From NCBI GenBank assembly GCA_032871835.1, contig CM065298.1, positions 94,487,891 through 94,551,890 on the forward strand: a stretch of DNA of 64,000 bases, given 5' to 3'. Positions 46,240-57,860 of the stretch are shown in pieces. The notes below the pieces were generated by a model, which saw nothing but the letters and a program-made list of their open reading frames with translations, did not search any database and was not told where the DNA came from. Both the position numbers and the translations under genes were made by a program. This DNA comes from Dipteronia dyeriana. Its lineage: Eukaryota; Streptophyta; Magnoliopsida; Sapindales; Sapindaceae. How positions within the stretch are numbered: position 1 is the first letter of the stretch; each line of letters opens with the position of its first letter.

Positions 46240-48499
46240 ATAAAGTTGTCAGGGTATTAAAGGAGGTAAATTTTTTGTCAATAATGGATTTTTCCAGTTT
46301 GTGTCAGATAAATTGAATAGGAATATATAGAAGAGAAGAGATTAAATTCTTTTATTGGAGAAGCTTTATAGCAGTTACATCAGTTATTGCAGTTGTTTGA
46401 AAAGCTGCACTTGTGTATTCTTCTTTTGTTTATGTACATTTTTACAGAGATATTAATTATTTGGTTGCTTGCTACTACAGTTTAAATTCTTTGATTTTGA
46501 GGATCCAGAATTTCAGATTTTTTGCTTGCAATGCAATTTGGTCAGTTGTATTGTATGATATGATTTTGTTTTATGAAAATTTCAGACTTTTTGTGGCATG
46601 GCTGACTTGGTAGTTGATATGATATCTGGGTTGATTGTGTGTTGGGCATTTGTGATGACTTGAGTTTCTTGATGGTATTTGATTGCTCCATAATTGTATA
46701 TGGAAATGGGTTCTGTTTGATTTTCTTTTTTTTTGAGGTTTAAAATGGCAATAAGTTCCGAAAATGCAGCAGAAGATAGATTATCTATCGGTCAGAAACA
46801 CCCATTATCTTTTCCAAAAAGGATTGCATGTCCACTGTGTTCATCCGCGCTCCATTTGACAAACTACTTTCGCTTCACTCACAACACATCCGATCGAAAT
46901 ACTTTTTGCATGACATGTAAGTGCACAGGTATATCTTAAGCCTATCCCACACTACATATTGTGAGTGGATATGACCACGCCCACCTCGGGTACTTTTCAC
47001 CATCATATTATGACCTTTACGGTTAAATCTTGGAATCTTAATGCATCCCGTTAGAGTTAAATAATGTCAAGTGGAACGATGTCAAAAGTGGGATGCATTT
47101 GCATCCGGTTCCCAAACAATTAACTATGGTTTGATCGAATTGGTTGAAGTTCGGAGATGCATGATTATAATCTTTATCAGCGAATCCAAACTGTGATTGG
47201 CAGTGTTGTAAACAAGATAAAGATAACAGGATGATATTGATAACATCAGTCATATTGGGATAAATATCTATACACTTTGACCTTGATCAAAAACTTCATA
47301 ATAGAAGCATTAAACTCTTTATATGTAATTAACCCAATGTACAAGAAAAAACCCAAAAGACACATTGTCCTCTTCCATGTTAGTGGACGGGGATTCATGT
47401 CTTTATATGTATATTTTATAAATATGTATAAATAGTTTTCTCTACGATAATAGATATCCAAACTGTAAAATCAGTAGGTCCCGTTCAATCCTTTACTTGT
47501 TCGTGTCAGGTTTTTCTTATAAAAAAAATTATTGATAGAATTTTGTCCTTTACTGTAATTTTGTCCAATGAGTTTGGTCTTTTGGGCTTATATGTGAAAC
47601 AACTAAACAAGGAATATGCAAATGTTAGTGGTGGGCCTTCAAAGTTCAAATAGATAAAGCTAAAGCCATAACATAAAAAGCTGTAGGGAATTTCCATCTT
47701 TTGGTTCTTTAATTTCTCTTTACTTTTTTAGATAGAAAATTTGTTGTAGAAGACAACCTGCACTACACTTATTAGTTTAATTAACTAGGCCAAGAAAATG
47801 GGTAAAACAACAGAAAGATAATAAATTATCATTCTAGGGGAGGCAAATGATATAATAGGTAGGCAAGGTAGCTGACTAGTTTCAATGGCAAGAGTACAGG
47901 TTCTTAGTTTAAGATCATACCACAAAGTATAACAGAATACAATGACAGGGTTGTAATCTATTGTTTTTCAAAAAATAGGGTTGATACTGTCTTAATTAAT
48001 GTCTCGTGGTCTTGATGGTTTGATCAACAAAAATTTAGGGGTGGGCACTTTGAAACCGACCTGACCTGAAAATTGTGGGTAGGGTTTACGGTAAATAATC
48101 AGTCGAATCGGAATATAATCATGTAACCCGAAGATATGTCGAGTGGGATCGGGTTTTGTTGCCAATTCGAAACCCGACCCGACATATATTTATATTTTAA
48201 AATTTTGGTCTATCTGGAAACATTTTCTCACTATCAAACCCTAAAATCTCCTCCCTCAATTTCCTCTGCCTCCTCTCCATCGCCTGCCGGAATCCCACTC
48301 GTTCCAACCGCGTCTTTTTATTTGAAGTGTATCTAATTAATTAACTCTGCTCACGTTTTCTTAAATTGTGATCTTATACTTGTAGATCACACTCACTGGG
48401 TTCAGGTCAGACAAGTTCCTGACATAGTGTATCTATTGATCTGGACGAACAGACAGAGCGGGTATACATGGAAAACTTCTATGTAATTGTTGTATTCAA
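46240..48499. other. 3' flank of the XLT2-like gene and non-coding spacer
   Basis: AATAAATAAAG overlaps the stop codon and could serve as a poly(A) signal. Further on the sequence is AT-rich. At 48040-48185 a GGGGTGGGCAC start with CCGACCTGACC and AACCCGACCCGACAT motifs looks like the end of a hAT MITE, but no partner end is found. A 68-codon frame at 46733-46939 with CPLC...CMTC has no family I recognise. Confidence 0.5.
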
Positions 48500-49287
48500 G
48501 GTTTTAAAAGGCGAAATCGAGCCTCAAGATGGTTGACAACTACCTCACGAGGTGTAAGCTTCGAGGCTAAATGAGACGTAAGCCTCAATTAATTAATAAT
48601 AATAAATTTAAAAAAATTTAAAAAAGAAACTAGAAATTCATATTTCATAATTCATACCATAATATCAATGACTCAATAACATTACTATCAAATAAAAACA
48701 CACAACATGATTTAGTTCATAATAGAGAAAATTAATAACAAAGCAAAGTCATAAGATAAAAAACTAAAAACCATGAATCCTTCCATTCCAAACCAGAAAT
48801 TTAGAACAAATTTTGAAGTTAAAATCTATTCCCAACTCAAACAAAACCAAATTTATAACATTATCGATGCATCTTTATGTTGGTTTGTGAAGATTGGATT
48901 AGTTTAGTTGCGCTACGCAGATGCACTCGGGGTATTTTTTTTAAACCGAGCATTATAAAATCATGCTCTTCCTTATCCTTTCTTCACTTCTTTGTTGGGC
49001 TAGGTTTCTTTTTTTTTTCTTTTTTTAATGTGTTTTATGTTGTTATTTCACTGTTTTTTTTTTACATGCCCAAAACCATTGTCCAAATCCATTTTGAGTT
49101 TGAAAAATAAAAGGCCTAACCGACCAAACATAAAAAAATGCCCCAAAATAGGGTATTTTTAAGGCATAAGCATCATACACCTCGAGGTGGTATGCCTCAT
49201 AGGCCTAAGCCTCAAAAGAGCTACTCGAGGTGCTTTTTCACCACCTCACTGCCTCGAGGCATAAGCCACAAAACGATTTTTAAAACC
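48500..49287. mobile_element. MITE with GGTTTTAAAA ends
   Basis: The left end GGTTTTAAAAGGCG and the right end CGATTTTTAAAACC are inverse. Subterminal motifs GCCTCAAGA, CGAGGTGTAAGC and CTCGAGGTGG, GGCCTAAGCCTC recur in opposite orientation. This pattern of repeated GCCT/AGGC near the ends is frequent in plant hAT-like non-autonomous elements. The flanking target duplication is not clear. Confidence 0.55.
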
Positions 49288-49619
49288 ATGGTTGTATTGA
49301 ATGCATTCAGTTTGATGAAGTTCTTGAATTTTTCTGTATTTAATCGTTTGGCTTGTTGCTTGAATTGCAAGGTTTCACTTATATACAAAGTAGATCACTT
49401 CTCAATTCTTTGGAGGACCATGTTACGGTGCATCTTGAAGCTGGAAAACCCATCTAAACAACATCGTGAGCTTCTATAAATTTCCCACTTCTGCTTTGAT
49501 CTTTGATAATGTTCACATTCCACAAAAAGAAAGAAAGAATCATTCTACAAAAAAAGAGTTAAAATTTCTAATCACGTGAGGCATTTAGAACTCTTAAGTA
49601 GAGAATTTGAGCTATCCAA

Positions 49620-50073
49620 ATAGGATAATGGCCTATATTGTTTTTTTATGTCTGGTCTATTGTTCAATATGCTCATGTCTGTTGTTCTGACAGTAAAATT
49701 TGAGATATGAAAGTAGTGCTCTATCACCCAGATTTGAATGAACAAAGTTGATATTATCGTAGGCATATCATATTCCGATGCATTTCATATTTGGAGGGTC
49801 TAGATTGTGTAAACAAGAAGTATACTTTTGACATGTTGGATGCCTTCATTTCTTGGTGTTTGGTTACCGACCTCTTGAGTAATGTAAAGCTAATTGGTGA
49901 TCTATATGATTTAGACATGATTAATGGGATTTTGACAAGTTGTTTTCGTGTTTGTTATTGGAGCTATTTAAATAGACTGTCTTGACTCTTTCGTGATGTT
50001 GCAGCTTCGCTTACAGTTAGGATAATGGCCTGAATTGTTTTTTATGTCTGGTATACTGTTCAATATGCACAAG
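49620..50073. repeat. 55-bp direct repeat, two copies 399 bp apart
   Basis: AGGATAATGGCCT followed by GTTTTTTATGTCTGGT and TGTTCAATATGC occurs at about 49621-49675 and 50020-50073, just upstream of the Myb pseudogene. The sequence between is not duplicated. Confidence 0.75.
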
Positions 50074-50728
50074 AGGGACAAGGGGTTGGTTTCGCAGAAG
50101 TGGAAGATGTAACTGATGCGGAAGCTGGAAAAGATAGGGAGCAATCGGATGAAAAAATGATGGAAAATGTTGATAATTCAAGAAAACCACAGTGATGATG
50201 TACGTGATGGCTAAAAATCGTTCACAGAAAAAGTCATCTAAGAAAGTAAGTTTTTCTGATGATGTGGAGGTTTTCCCTCCAGCTACTGGCTTAGTGCGCG
50301 GTAAGAGATTTTCTGATGAAGAAAATGAGATGTTAAAACAAGTTGTTTTAAGCTACATAAAGGCTCGTGGATTAGGTGAAGAAGGTCTAGACATGGTATT
50401 GTATTGTAGGTCTCATCCAGAAACTAGAAACTGTTGGAAGGAAATAGCCTCAGCCCTACCCTGGAGGCGTCGTGAGAGTATCTATTATCGAGCTCATATT
50501 ATAGTTGAAAGAGATGAAAATCATAAATGGAGCCCTGAAGAGTTAGAATTGGTCAAGAAGTTCCACGAGAAACACGGATCTGACTGGAAGAAGTTGGCTT
50601 CAGGTCTTGGCAAGCATAGGCGTCACATGAAGGATACATGGCGGAGAATAAGATCTACCGTTAGGAAGATGGGACAATGGCCCCAAGGGGAGTACCGGAA
50701 TTTGTTTGACTCGGTGAATTCAGACATG

Positions 50729-50733
50729 CGAAT
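50729..50733. repeat. Left 5-bp target duplication of the solo LTR
   Basis: CGAAT, repeated at 51775-51779. Counting one copy of CGAAT and removing the insert makes the Myb reading frame continuous at this point. Confidence 0.9.
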
Positions 50734-51774
50734 TGTTGGAAAATTTTCCGGAACCGATGAATGCGGAATCGTCGTGCCTAATATATGTTCATAACTCATA
50801 GCAATTAATAACGTCAATAGCAGAAAAAATAGTTGAGAGAAAATAAACCAATCACAACACAAGATATACGTGGAAAACCCAAATCGGGTAAAAAATCACG
50901 GGCCGTCAGGACGATAGAGAAAACTCCACTATATGATAAATTGTTACAACCATATATTCCAGGATTCTCTCTCACACCCAAACCCCAAACCACGCTCACA
51001 AGATCCTTACCAAGAACCCCACAATATCCCCTAGGTCTCCCCTGAATATCACCTACGGATCTCTAACTTGATCTACCGATATTCCCTTAGATCCCTCCCT
51101 GGATATTCCCACGGGTCTCTCACCCGGATCTCTCTACTACTCTATGATGTTACATGGTGTTCTTTTTTCTCCACCCACAATAACCTAGATACAAGGTTTA
51201 TTTATACTAGTTACAGGGAGTTTAACATAAGATGAAATCCTACTCCTAAACGTACAAAACTTACTTGTTCTACATAAATACTATTTCCTATTTATGACAA
51301 GTCTTCTTGTTACAGGACTTTCATATTCTTCATGAAGACAAACTCTTTCCTTTTCTGATTAGCACAAGAACTTCCAGAAGAAAACACTTTCCTATTTCCA
51401 CGCGACATTCCTATTTGAGCAAGATACGCCATTTCCGCGGTCTAGGTCGCGGTGAGCACCCTGCTTCCTATACCGCGAAAAGCCATTGTTAACTACCGCT
51501 CTCTGTGCCGCGGTCCATGTCATTGTCTCCGCCGCGGTCCACGCCGCGCTTGATCGCCTGGACACGACCGCTCTCAGTGCCGCGGTCTAGGCGCCTGTCT
51601 ACGCCACGGAACCCACCAGACTTCGTTTCTTCAGTTCTTATTTGTCTTCAAACCTCCCTCAAATACCATCTTTAACTTCCAAACGTTATCCCACATCTCC
51701 AGGAAGTTCCACATCAATTGAGTCTTGTTTGGTTAATATTGAGTTCACTTGAGAATACGAGCCAGAACCTAACA
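50734..51774 (-). mobile_element. Solo LTR inserted in the Myb gene
   Basis: 1,041 bp beginning TGTTGGAAAATTTTCC and ending GAACCTAACA, with a CGAAT duplication on both sides. There is no internal direct repeat, primer site or coding sequence, so it is a solo LTR rather than a short complete element. A TATA-like ATAAATAAACC on the minus strand (about 51196-51207) suggests minus orientation. A GC-rich tract at 51430-51610 holds repeated CCGCGGTC. The superfamily is not determined. Confidence 0.82.
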
Positions 51775-51779
51775 CGAAT
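51775..51779. repeat. Right 5-bp target duplication of the solo LTR
   Basis: CGAAT, identical to 50729-50733. Confidence 0.9.
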
Positions 51780-52322
51780 GAGGGCTTCTGAGGAAAATAA
51801 ATCTAGGCATGGGATGTTGCGAGATAATATTAGTTGGGAGGCAGTAAGTTAGCTACCCGAACAAATGCACTTTGCTGCCTCAAATGGTATGACCAATTAA
51901 CCTCTTGTTAAAGTAGGTAAATGGTCCGACATTGATGACTACCATCCGGTGAATATGCTTTATGGTTTCGATGCTTGCCACATTGAAGATTTGGACTGGG
52001 ACAATCTTCTTGAGCATAGGCCTGGAGATGTTTATAGAAAGAGATGGAACCAAATGGTCAGACACTTGGGTCATTATGGGAGAAAGCCATTTGCTGAACA
52101 GGTAGAAATTCTCTCTCAAAGATATTGTGAAGATGTACCTGAAGCAAGAGAGGCCTATAATAGCAGACCTTCAATAGATGAGGTTATCTGCCGATATGAT
52201 TGAGAGTCTCTTGAAACCCTTTTAGTGTTGCAATCTACACATCTTTACATAAGGGTTGTGAATTTATTGTTGAAGAAATGAAGAATCAAAATAGTTAGGC
52301 TTGTCTTATGAACTTATTACAA

Positions 52323-52331
52323 TAGTTTAAA
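52323..52331. repeat. Left 9-bp target duplication of Mutator-like element
   Basis: TAGTTTAAA, repeated exactly at 53845-53853. Nine bases is the Mutator signature. Confidence 0.93.
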
Positions 52332-53844
52332 GGGTAAATCGTATTTTAGTCCCTATAGTTTGTCTTAATCTGTGTTTAGTCCACGGTTTTTTAAAATTAT
52401 AACTTTTAGTCCTTCTGTAACAGAATCCATTAAAAGTACACTATTTGGCTTGTCGATCGTGTGAAATGACCTTAATTCCCCTGATGGGTGCTGACAATAA
52501 TGAAAAGACTATTTTACCCTTAGTTTTATCCTTTTCTAAAAATGCCCCTAATTACCATTTAAAAAAAATTGTTTTTAGTAAATAGAATTTATAAAAAATA
52601 TTGATCTCCACCGTCCATCCTGGTTATGGACGGAGGAGATCAAGTTAAAAAAAATCAAAAAAAAAAAACGAAATTAATTTATATTAAAAAAAACACATTT
52701 GTTCTTCATTAATTCATATCGTTCAATAAATCTCAAAATCCAAAGAAAATCACAAATCAATAATCTCCCAAATATCCAAAATTCCACAAATCAGTACTAA
52801 AAAATCCATAAATCTTATCCAACAAATATATTTTCTTCTTCAATCAATTAAAAAAAAAACAAAAAATAATCTAGAAAAAAATATTCCAGATCTAAACATG
52901 AACAAAATAATGAAATCATTTAACTTTTATTCTTCATTCACCATTAACATCATCATCTACACTCAAACCCTAACATAATCTAGCACTACTCAAACACCCA
53001 AACCCTAACCGTCACTATCACCGCCACTCAAAACCTAAAACTCTAGCCATCACGTCGCCGCTACTTCAGCCACCACGACGCCGATGCTTCAGTCACCAAA
53101 AGGACGACTCTCAAACGCGGATCGGAAATGAAGGTCGATGATCGATCTACACAGATCGAACGAACGACGGCAGGACTGTGGTGAGGTCGCTCAATCTGGA
53201 CTAGATCGTGGTCGACGCCTGACGATCTGTCTCGTCACCGTAAAAAGCTCGGGTTTTGAGCGAAAACCCACCGGAACAGTGGCGTTGATCCCGAGAACGA
53301 CGATGAGTCGATCAGTGGATTGAAGGCAATGTGGATTTGGTTACCGATTCGGTGGATTAAATGTGATAAAGGTGTAGGTTTGGCGGTATTGGAAGTGGTG
53401 GCGGATTGGAAGTGTGAATTTGGTGGAGGTTATTAGAAGAAAGAAGAGAAAAAAAAATTGATGGAGGAGAGGGAGAGAGAGAGAATGGAACCAGGAAGAT
53501 GAGAGATAAAAAAATTGATGTAAATGTCGTTTGGAGGAGAGAAATCAGAGAAATGAAAAAATATATAATTATTATTTAATTTAATAATGTTTATTTATTT
53601 ATTTTAATTAATTTATAAATTACTATTATACCATTTGGTTATATAAAAGTCTAGAACATCTGATGTTATTTTACCCTTTTACCCCATTGACTCGGGTTGA
53701 CTTGACGGAACCCTAACATAATTGGACGGTAGGGACTACAATACGTATTATCAGAGAAAGGATAGACTAAAAGTTATAATACCAAAAAACTGTGGACTAA
53801 ACGCAGATTAAGACAAACTACAGAAACTAAAATATGATTTACCC
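52332..53844. mobile_element. Mutator-like element, non-autonomous, possible Pack-MULE
   Basis: Terminal inverted repeats of about 85 bp: the left begins GGGTAAATCGTATTTTAGTC and the right read inversely GGGTAAATCATATTTTAGTT. Both continue into TAGTTTGTCTTAATCTG and GTTTAGTCCAC. The 9-bp duplication is perfect. The interior is AT-rich on both sides of a GC-rich block (52990-53340) with gene-like composition. No transposase is present. The GC block may be a captured gene fragment; I do not recognise a protein in it. Confidence 0.85.
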
Positions 53845-53853
53845 TAGTTTAAA
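53845..53853. repeat. Right 9-bp target duplication of Mutator-like element
   Basis: TAGTTTAAA, identical to 52323-52331. Confidence 0.93.
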
Positions 53854-54130
53854 TGTAGCTTTATTGTGGTATATATTTTTTTACTTCTTACGGTAACAAT
53901 ACATTTGAAACTTTTGATGAGAAAAATATTCTTGTTCCTACTGTTGCATCTAGGATTTACATTTGTTACCTTCGTTATATTATGTTATATATTTGGCAAG
54001 TTATAGTCCATTCTAGAGTTTTGCAAAACAAGTACAAAATCTCCATTCTATTTTATAGCAAAAAATAAATCTAAATATCTCATCTTTCACTATTAGGTTA
54101 AAAGAAACCTGAGTGGTTTCACGATTTAAT

Positions 54131-54433
54131 GCTCGTTTGGTTGAGCTTTCTACTGGCTCAAAAGGTCTGCGAACGTGTCTATTTATATTTGTTAGAGTTG
54201 TTTGGTTGATCTTTTAAGAATGTCTATTTTTAATGAGTAGATGCTAGTAGAGTTTAAACCTCTACTAGACAAAAGCTCATGGGGAAATACTTCTCCAAAT
54301 AGACATTTAAAAAAAAAAAATCTACCAACCAAACAATTATAAATATTTAAAAAAAAAAACTCTATTTCTAATAGATCTACTTGTAGTAGATTTTTTACTA
54401 ATAGAGGTTTTTCAAAAGCCCAATCAAATAAGC
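54131..54433. mobile_element. Possible small MITE
   Basis: The ends GCTCGTTTGGTTGAGCTTT and AAAAGCCCAATCAAATAAGC are inverse with several mismatches. The interior contains complementary CTAGTAGAGTTTAAACCTCTACTAG and similar motifs (not all written out), giving strong self-complementarity. No certain target duplication. Confidence 0.45.
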
Positions 54434-55128
54434 TTTTATTATAAACCTCTTTGGCCGAAGACTTGGCGATTAAAGGGTTTTTAATTTATTAGAAAATCAC
54501 AAGGTCAAAGACGGTTTTTGAAAATTTATCCATTAAAAGAAAATAGACTGGGGACTATTCTACATTATCCAAATATTTTGTCAAAATGATATGATCAAAG
54601 AAGTAAATGTATATTTTTTTCTTTTTTTGTGAAACTAGGGAAAAGTGTTCATGGGTTAACATGGTAAATACAAAATAGCAGCAAAGGGGAGCCTTTGGTG
54701 GGATTGTGGGAAAAACACCTATTTTATAATTTAAGTGTTTTTCAGCACCAAAATTGGGAACGGGACAAAAATGACGAATCTAATTAGATAATACCGCAGG
54801 CATAACCATTCTAACTAACAAATTATATACTTAAATCTAAATCTAAACTCATGAAAACCTAAAAACCAACAAACCTTTGATTTGTTGAGCAAACTGAAAT
54901 GTGAATTTTAGAGATAGATTTTCGTTGTTTTCATTCGTCTCCTCATCCCCGTGGTTGTCTTTATCACCATAGCCTTCTTCGGTTAGACCGTCGTAAGTAA
55001 AGTTTTCAAAAAATTGACAGATCACGTGTCTATTATTAGGAGTGTCTATTATTAATTTATTAGGAGAATTTTGGAAGAAACCAACAATTTATGCTAAAAA
55101 AAACTTAAATTAATAAGTAGGTGTCAAT
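54434..55128. other. Non-coding spacer
   Basis: AT-rich with no coding, RNA or paired-end signal that I can support. Confidence 0.5.
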
Positions 55129-55136
55129 CACAGATG

Positions 55137-55612
55137 TAGGGATGGGCGTAGGTACCCCCCAAACCCCATTTGGGGGAAGTGGGCATAGAGGTATTTGAGG
55201 GGAGGTTCTCCTACCCCCACCTCCGTCCCTCATTTTGTCCGTTTTTTATCATAATATTTTTCAGTTTGAAATTCGAAATTCGATTATTTCAATCTTTCGA
55301 TTCACCCTATTTCGATATCCAATCTAATAAATAATCTAAAATATATAATTGATTTAATTTAATCCAAAATTAATACAAATAACTATAGTATTACACATAA
55401 ATATATATGTAAAAATTATAAAAATAGTAGAAAGTAAATAAGTAATAAAGTTAAAGTTAATATTTAAGAAAATAAAAGTAAAAAAAAATAAAAATAAAAT
55501 TTACTCCTACCCCCACCCCCACCCCCAAACCCCATTTGGTGGGTAAAATTTACCTCCAAATGGGGGTGGGGCTTTGTGGTGTGGGCACCCGTGGGGGAAA
55601 TGCCCATCCCTA
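55137..55612. mobile_element. 476-bp hAT MITE with perfect target duplication
   Basis: Ends TAGGGATGGGCGTAGG and, inversely, TAGGGATGGGCATTTCC. Both ends carry C-rich/G-rich ACCCCCAAACCCCATTTGG motifs, and the centre is AT-rich. The 8-bp CACAGATG lies directly on both sides (55129-55136 and 55613-55620). Confidence 0.88.
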
Positions 55613-55812
55613 CACAGATGACATCTGAAAGAGTGTCAAAAGTTTTAAGAACCCTATTTTACCAATGTCCTCAAATATATTTTACCCACCAAATGGGGTG
55701 GGGCTTTGTGGGTGTGGGCACCCATGGGGGAAATGCCCATCCCTACACAGATGACATCTGAAAGAGTGTCAAAAGTTTTAAGAACCCTATTTTACCAATG
55801 TCCTCAAATATA
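55547..55812. repeat. 133-bp tandem duplication covering the MITE 3' end
   Basis: The last 65 bp or so of the MITE plus CACAGATGACATCTGAAAG and the following 60 bp are repeated once, with offset 133. The second copy lacks the rest of the MITE. The duplication therefore followed the insertion. Confidence 0.88.
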
Positions 55813-55882
55813 ATTGTGTACATTTTTGATATGGATCATTCCAAAATATATATATAAAAAATACCATTCAAACATTCCAGTC

Positions 55883-55887
55883 AAAGT
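55883..55887. repeat. Left 5-bp target duplication of the copia element
   Basis: AAAGT, repeated at 61804-61808. Confidence 0.92.
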
Positions 55888-56196
55888 TGTTATAATTAAA
55901 ATTAAATAAAAGATAAAGTATCAGATATTAATAACAATATAAATAAACAAAAGCAAGAAAAGATAAGAGATATATACATTTAACAAGTGAGGCCAATAAA
56001 TATAGTGTCTACTGATTTCGAGTATCTCCAAAAATTACAATATCATAGCCTTTTATAGGTAAGTAAAGATGGAGAGCTTTATTGTAATTTATATATGTAT
56101 GTATGGCATCATTATTTACAAGTTGACATGTGTACTACTGTAGTACTACAATCATCAACTCATATGGGTATAGGGTGGAAAGCCACGTTTACAACA
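55888..56196 (-). repeat. Copia 3' LTR
   Basis: 309 bp, TG...CA. Differs from its partner by several substitutions and small indels. Confidence 0.9.
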
Positions 56197-56499
56197 TTTC
56201 GTCTTGGATTTCCACCACTTGTATTTTAATATTGTTCAAAAAAACCCAATGGGATAAAAACTTTAGCTAAAATATATACAATGATCTTCTGAATCGAGTT
56301 ATATTGGACATGTTCAGAACGGTCTCATTAAAACATTTCCCGTAAAACCCAGTGGGATAAAATCTGGTAAAGGAAAAAGAGTACAATAGGCCCATTCAAA
56401 TTTTGCTCTCCCTGATTGAGCGCTCCCCCTAAACAAAACTTCAATATCAATCATGTAATTTACAGAGCCGACGTATGTCAATTCCATATACCAGTTTCT

Positions 56500-57250
56500 C
56501 AAAAGTTGATGTAGGTAATGTCTTGGTAAACAAATCTGTAAGATTATCTATAAACCGAATTTGTTTAACATCGATCTGTCGGTTCTGTTGAAATTCATGA
56601 GTATAAAATAATTTAGGAGAAATATGTTTGGTTCTATCTCATTTGATATTTCCTCTTCTAACTTGAGCAATACAAGCTGAATTATCTTCAAATATCGGTG
56701 TGATAATGAGAATCCACATGTCTTTCGAATATGATGAATAACTAACCTTAGCCAAACACATTCTCGACTTGTTTCATGAAATGCAAGGATCTCCGAATGA
56801 TTAGAGGATGCATCAACAATAGTTTACTTTGTGGAGCGCCAGGAGATTGTTGTGCCATTATGTGTAAAAATATATCCCGTTTGTGAACGAGCTTTATGGG
56901 GATTTGACAGATATCGGGCATCAGCATAACCAAGTAAACTTGAAACATTGTTAGAATTCGAATAAAATAATCATAAATCTTTCGTGCCACGAAGGTAGCA
57001 AAAAATATGTTTAACCCCATTCCAATGCCTTCGAGTTGGTGCTGAACTAAATCTAGTAAGCAAATTTAATAAAAATGCAATGTCTGGTCTAGTACATTGA
57101 GCAAGATACAACAAATCACCAATTGCATTAAGATATGGTGCTTCAGGACCAAGTATCTTTTCACCATCTTCAAGTGGTTGGAATGGATCTTTCTTAGGAT
57201 CAAGAGTTCTAATAACCATATGAGTACTCAATGGATGAGCATTATCCATG
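56500..57250 (-). pseudogene. Copia RNase H
   Basis: Minus-strand frames carry the copia RNase H region: [39 protein letters not shown] and [20 protein letters not shown] (57249-56971). Interrupted remnants of GYADARYLSNPHKARSQTG and GTTISWRSTKQT follow. It would degrade RNA in the hybrid. Frameshifts separate the blocks. Confidence 0.8.
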
Positions 57251-57255
57251 TGGAA

Positions 57256-57860
57256 TCATTTTATAATCTTTTCAATATATGTTGATTGATGGATAAGTAT
57301 TCCATTTGATTTATGTTCAACCTCTAGACCGAGACTATATTTTGTCTTTCCCGGGTCTTTCATTTCAAATTCCTTTTTCAAATATTCAGCAGTTTTCAGG
57401 AGTTTTCCAGGAGTTCTAATCAAATCCATACAATCATCATAAACGACTATGATAGCAAATCCAGATTTTGATTTTTTTATGAAGACAGATGGGCATATAG
57501 GATTATTAATATATCCTTCTTTAATCAGATATTCACTGAGGCGGTTATACCACATGCGCCTAGATTGCTTTAATCCATACAATGATCTTTGTAGTTTAAT
57601 CGAGTATAAATTGCGAGGTCTTGAGTTGTATGCTTCTGCCATTCTAAATCCTTCAAAGATTTTCATATAAATATCTTAATTGAGTGGGCCATATAGATAG
57701 GCAGTTGCTACGTCCATAAGACAAGTTTTTCCAAGACAGCCAAACTTATCAAAAATTGAAATGTAATTATATCCATCACCGGTGAATATATCTCATCAAA
57801 ATCAATACCAGGTCTCTGTGAGAAACCTTGTGCTACGAGTCGTGTCTTATATCACACAAC
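57256..57860 (-). pseudogene. Copia reverse transcriptase
   Basis: An open frame of 136 codons at 57666-57256 has KLQRSLYGLKQSRRMWYNRL, SVFIKKSKSGFAIIVVY, then DDCMDLIRTPGKL. The usual copia YVDDMN box is changed to VYDDCMD. KYSLGLEVEHKSNGIL and IHQSTYIEKII follow. More N-terminal RT remnants lie up to about 57860 with stops. Confidence 0.85.

Larger units (their letters stand above)
50192..52204 (+). pseudogene. RNA polymerase I termination factor-like Myb gene, interrupted
   Basis: The first part (50192-50733) encodes KKVSFSDDVEVFPPATGLVRGKRF, LGEEGLDMVLYCRSHPETR, CWKEIASALPWRRRESIYYR and a Myb/SANT repeat at residues 112-153 (KWSPEELELVKKFHEKHGSDW to KDTWRRI). After a 1,041-bp insertion the frame resumes at 51780 (MRASEENKSRHGMLRDNISW) and ends with DWDNLLEHRPGDVYRKRWNQ and FAEQVEILSQRYCEDVPEAR at 52204. 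This matches plant REB1/TTF1/DMTF1-like proteins annotated as RNA polymerase I termination factors, which bind DNA through Myb repeats. Between 51848 and 51897 the conserved Myb segment (TNALCCLKWYDQLT) lies in another frame, so two small indels also break the gene. An acidic upstream stretch at 50080-50190 is out of frame and ends in stops. Confidence 0.82.

Noticed and set aside
46733..46939. 68-codon frame with CPLC and CMTC cysteine pairs
   Set aside because: The cysteine spacing looks finger-like, but the frame is short, no family is recognised, and it lies in AT-rich spacer.
47871..47930. Sequence with GTTTCAATGGCAAGAGTAC and GGTTCTTAG, like SINE A and B boxes
   Set aside because: Too degenerate, and no poly-A or T-rich tail or target duplication was found.
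50734..51774. Reading the insert in the Myb gene as an intron
   Set aside because: It begins TGTTGG and ends CTAACA with a 5-bp duplication, not GT-AG, and the LTR-like features are clear.
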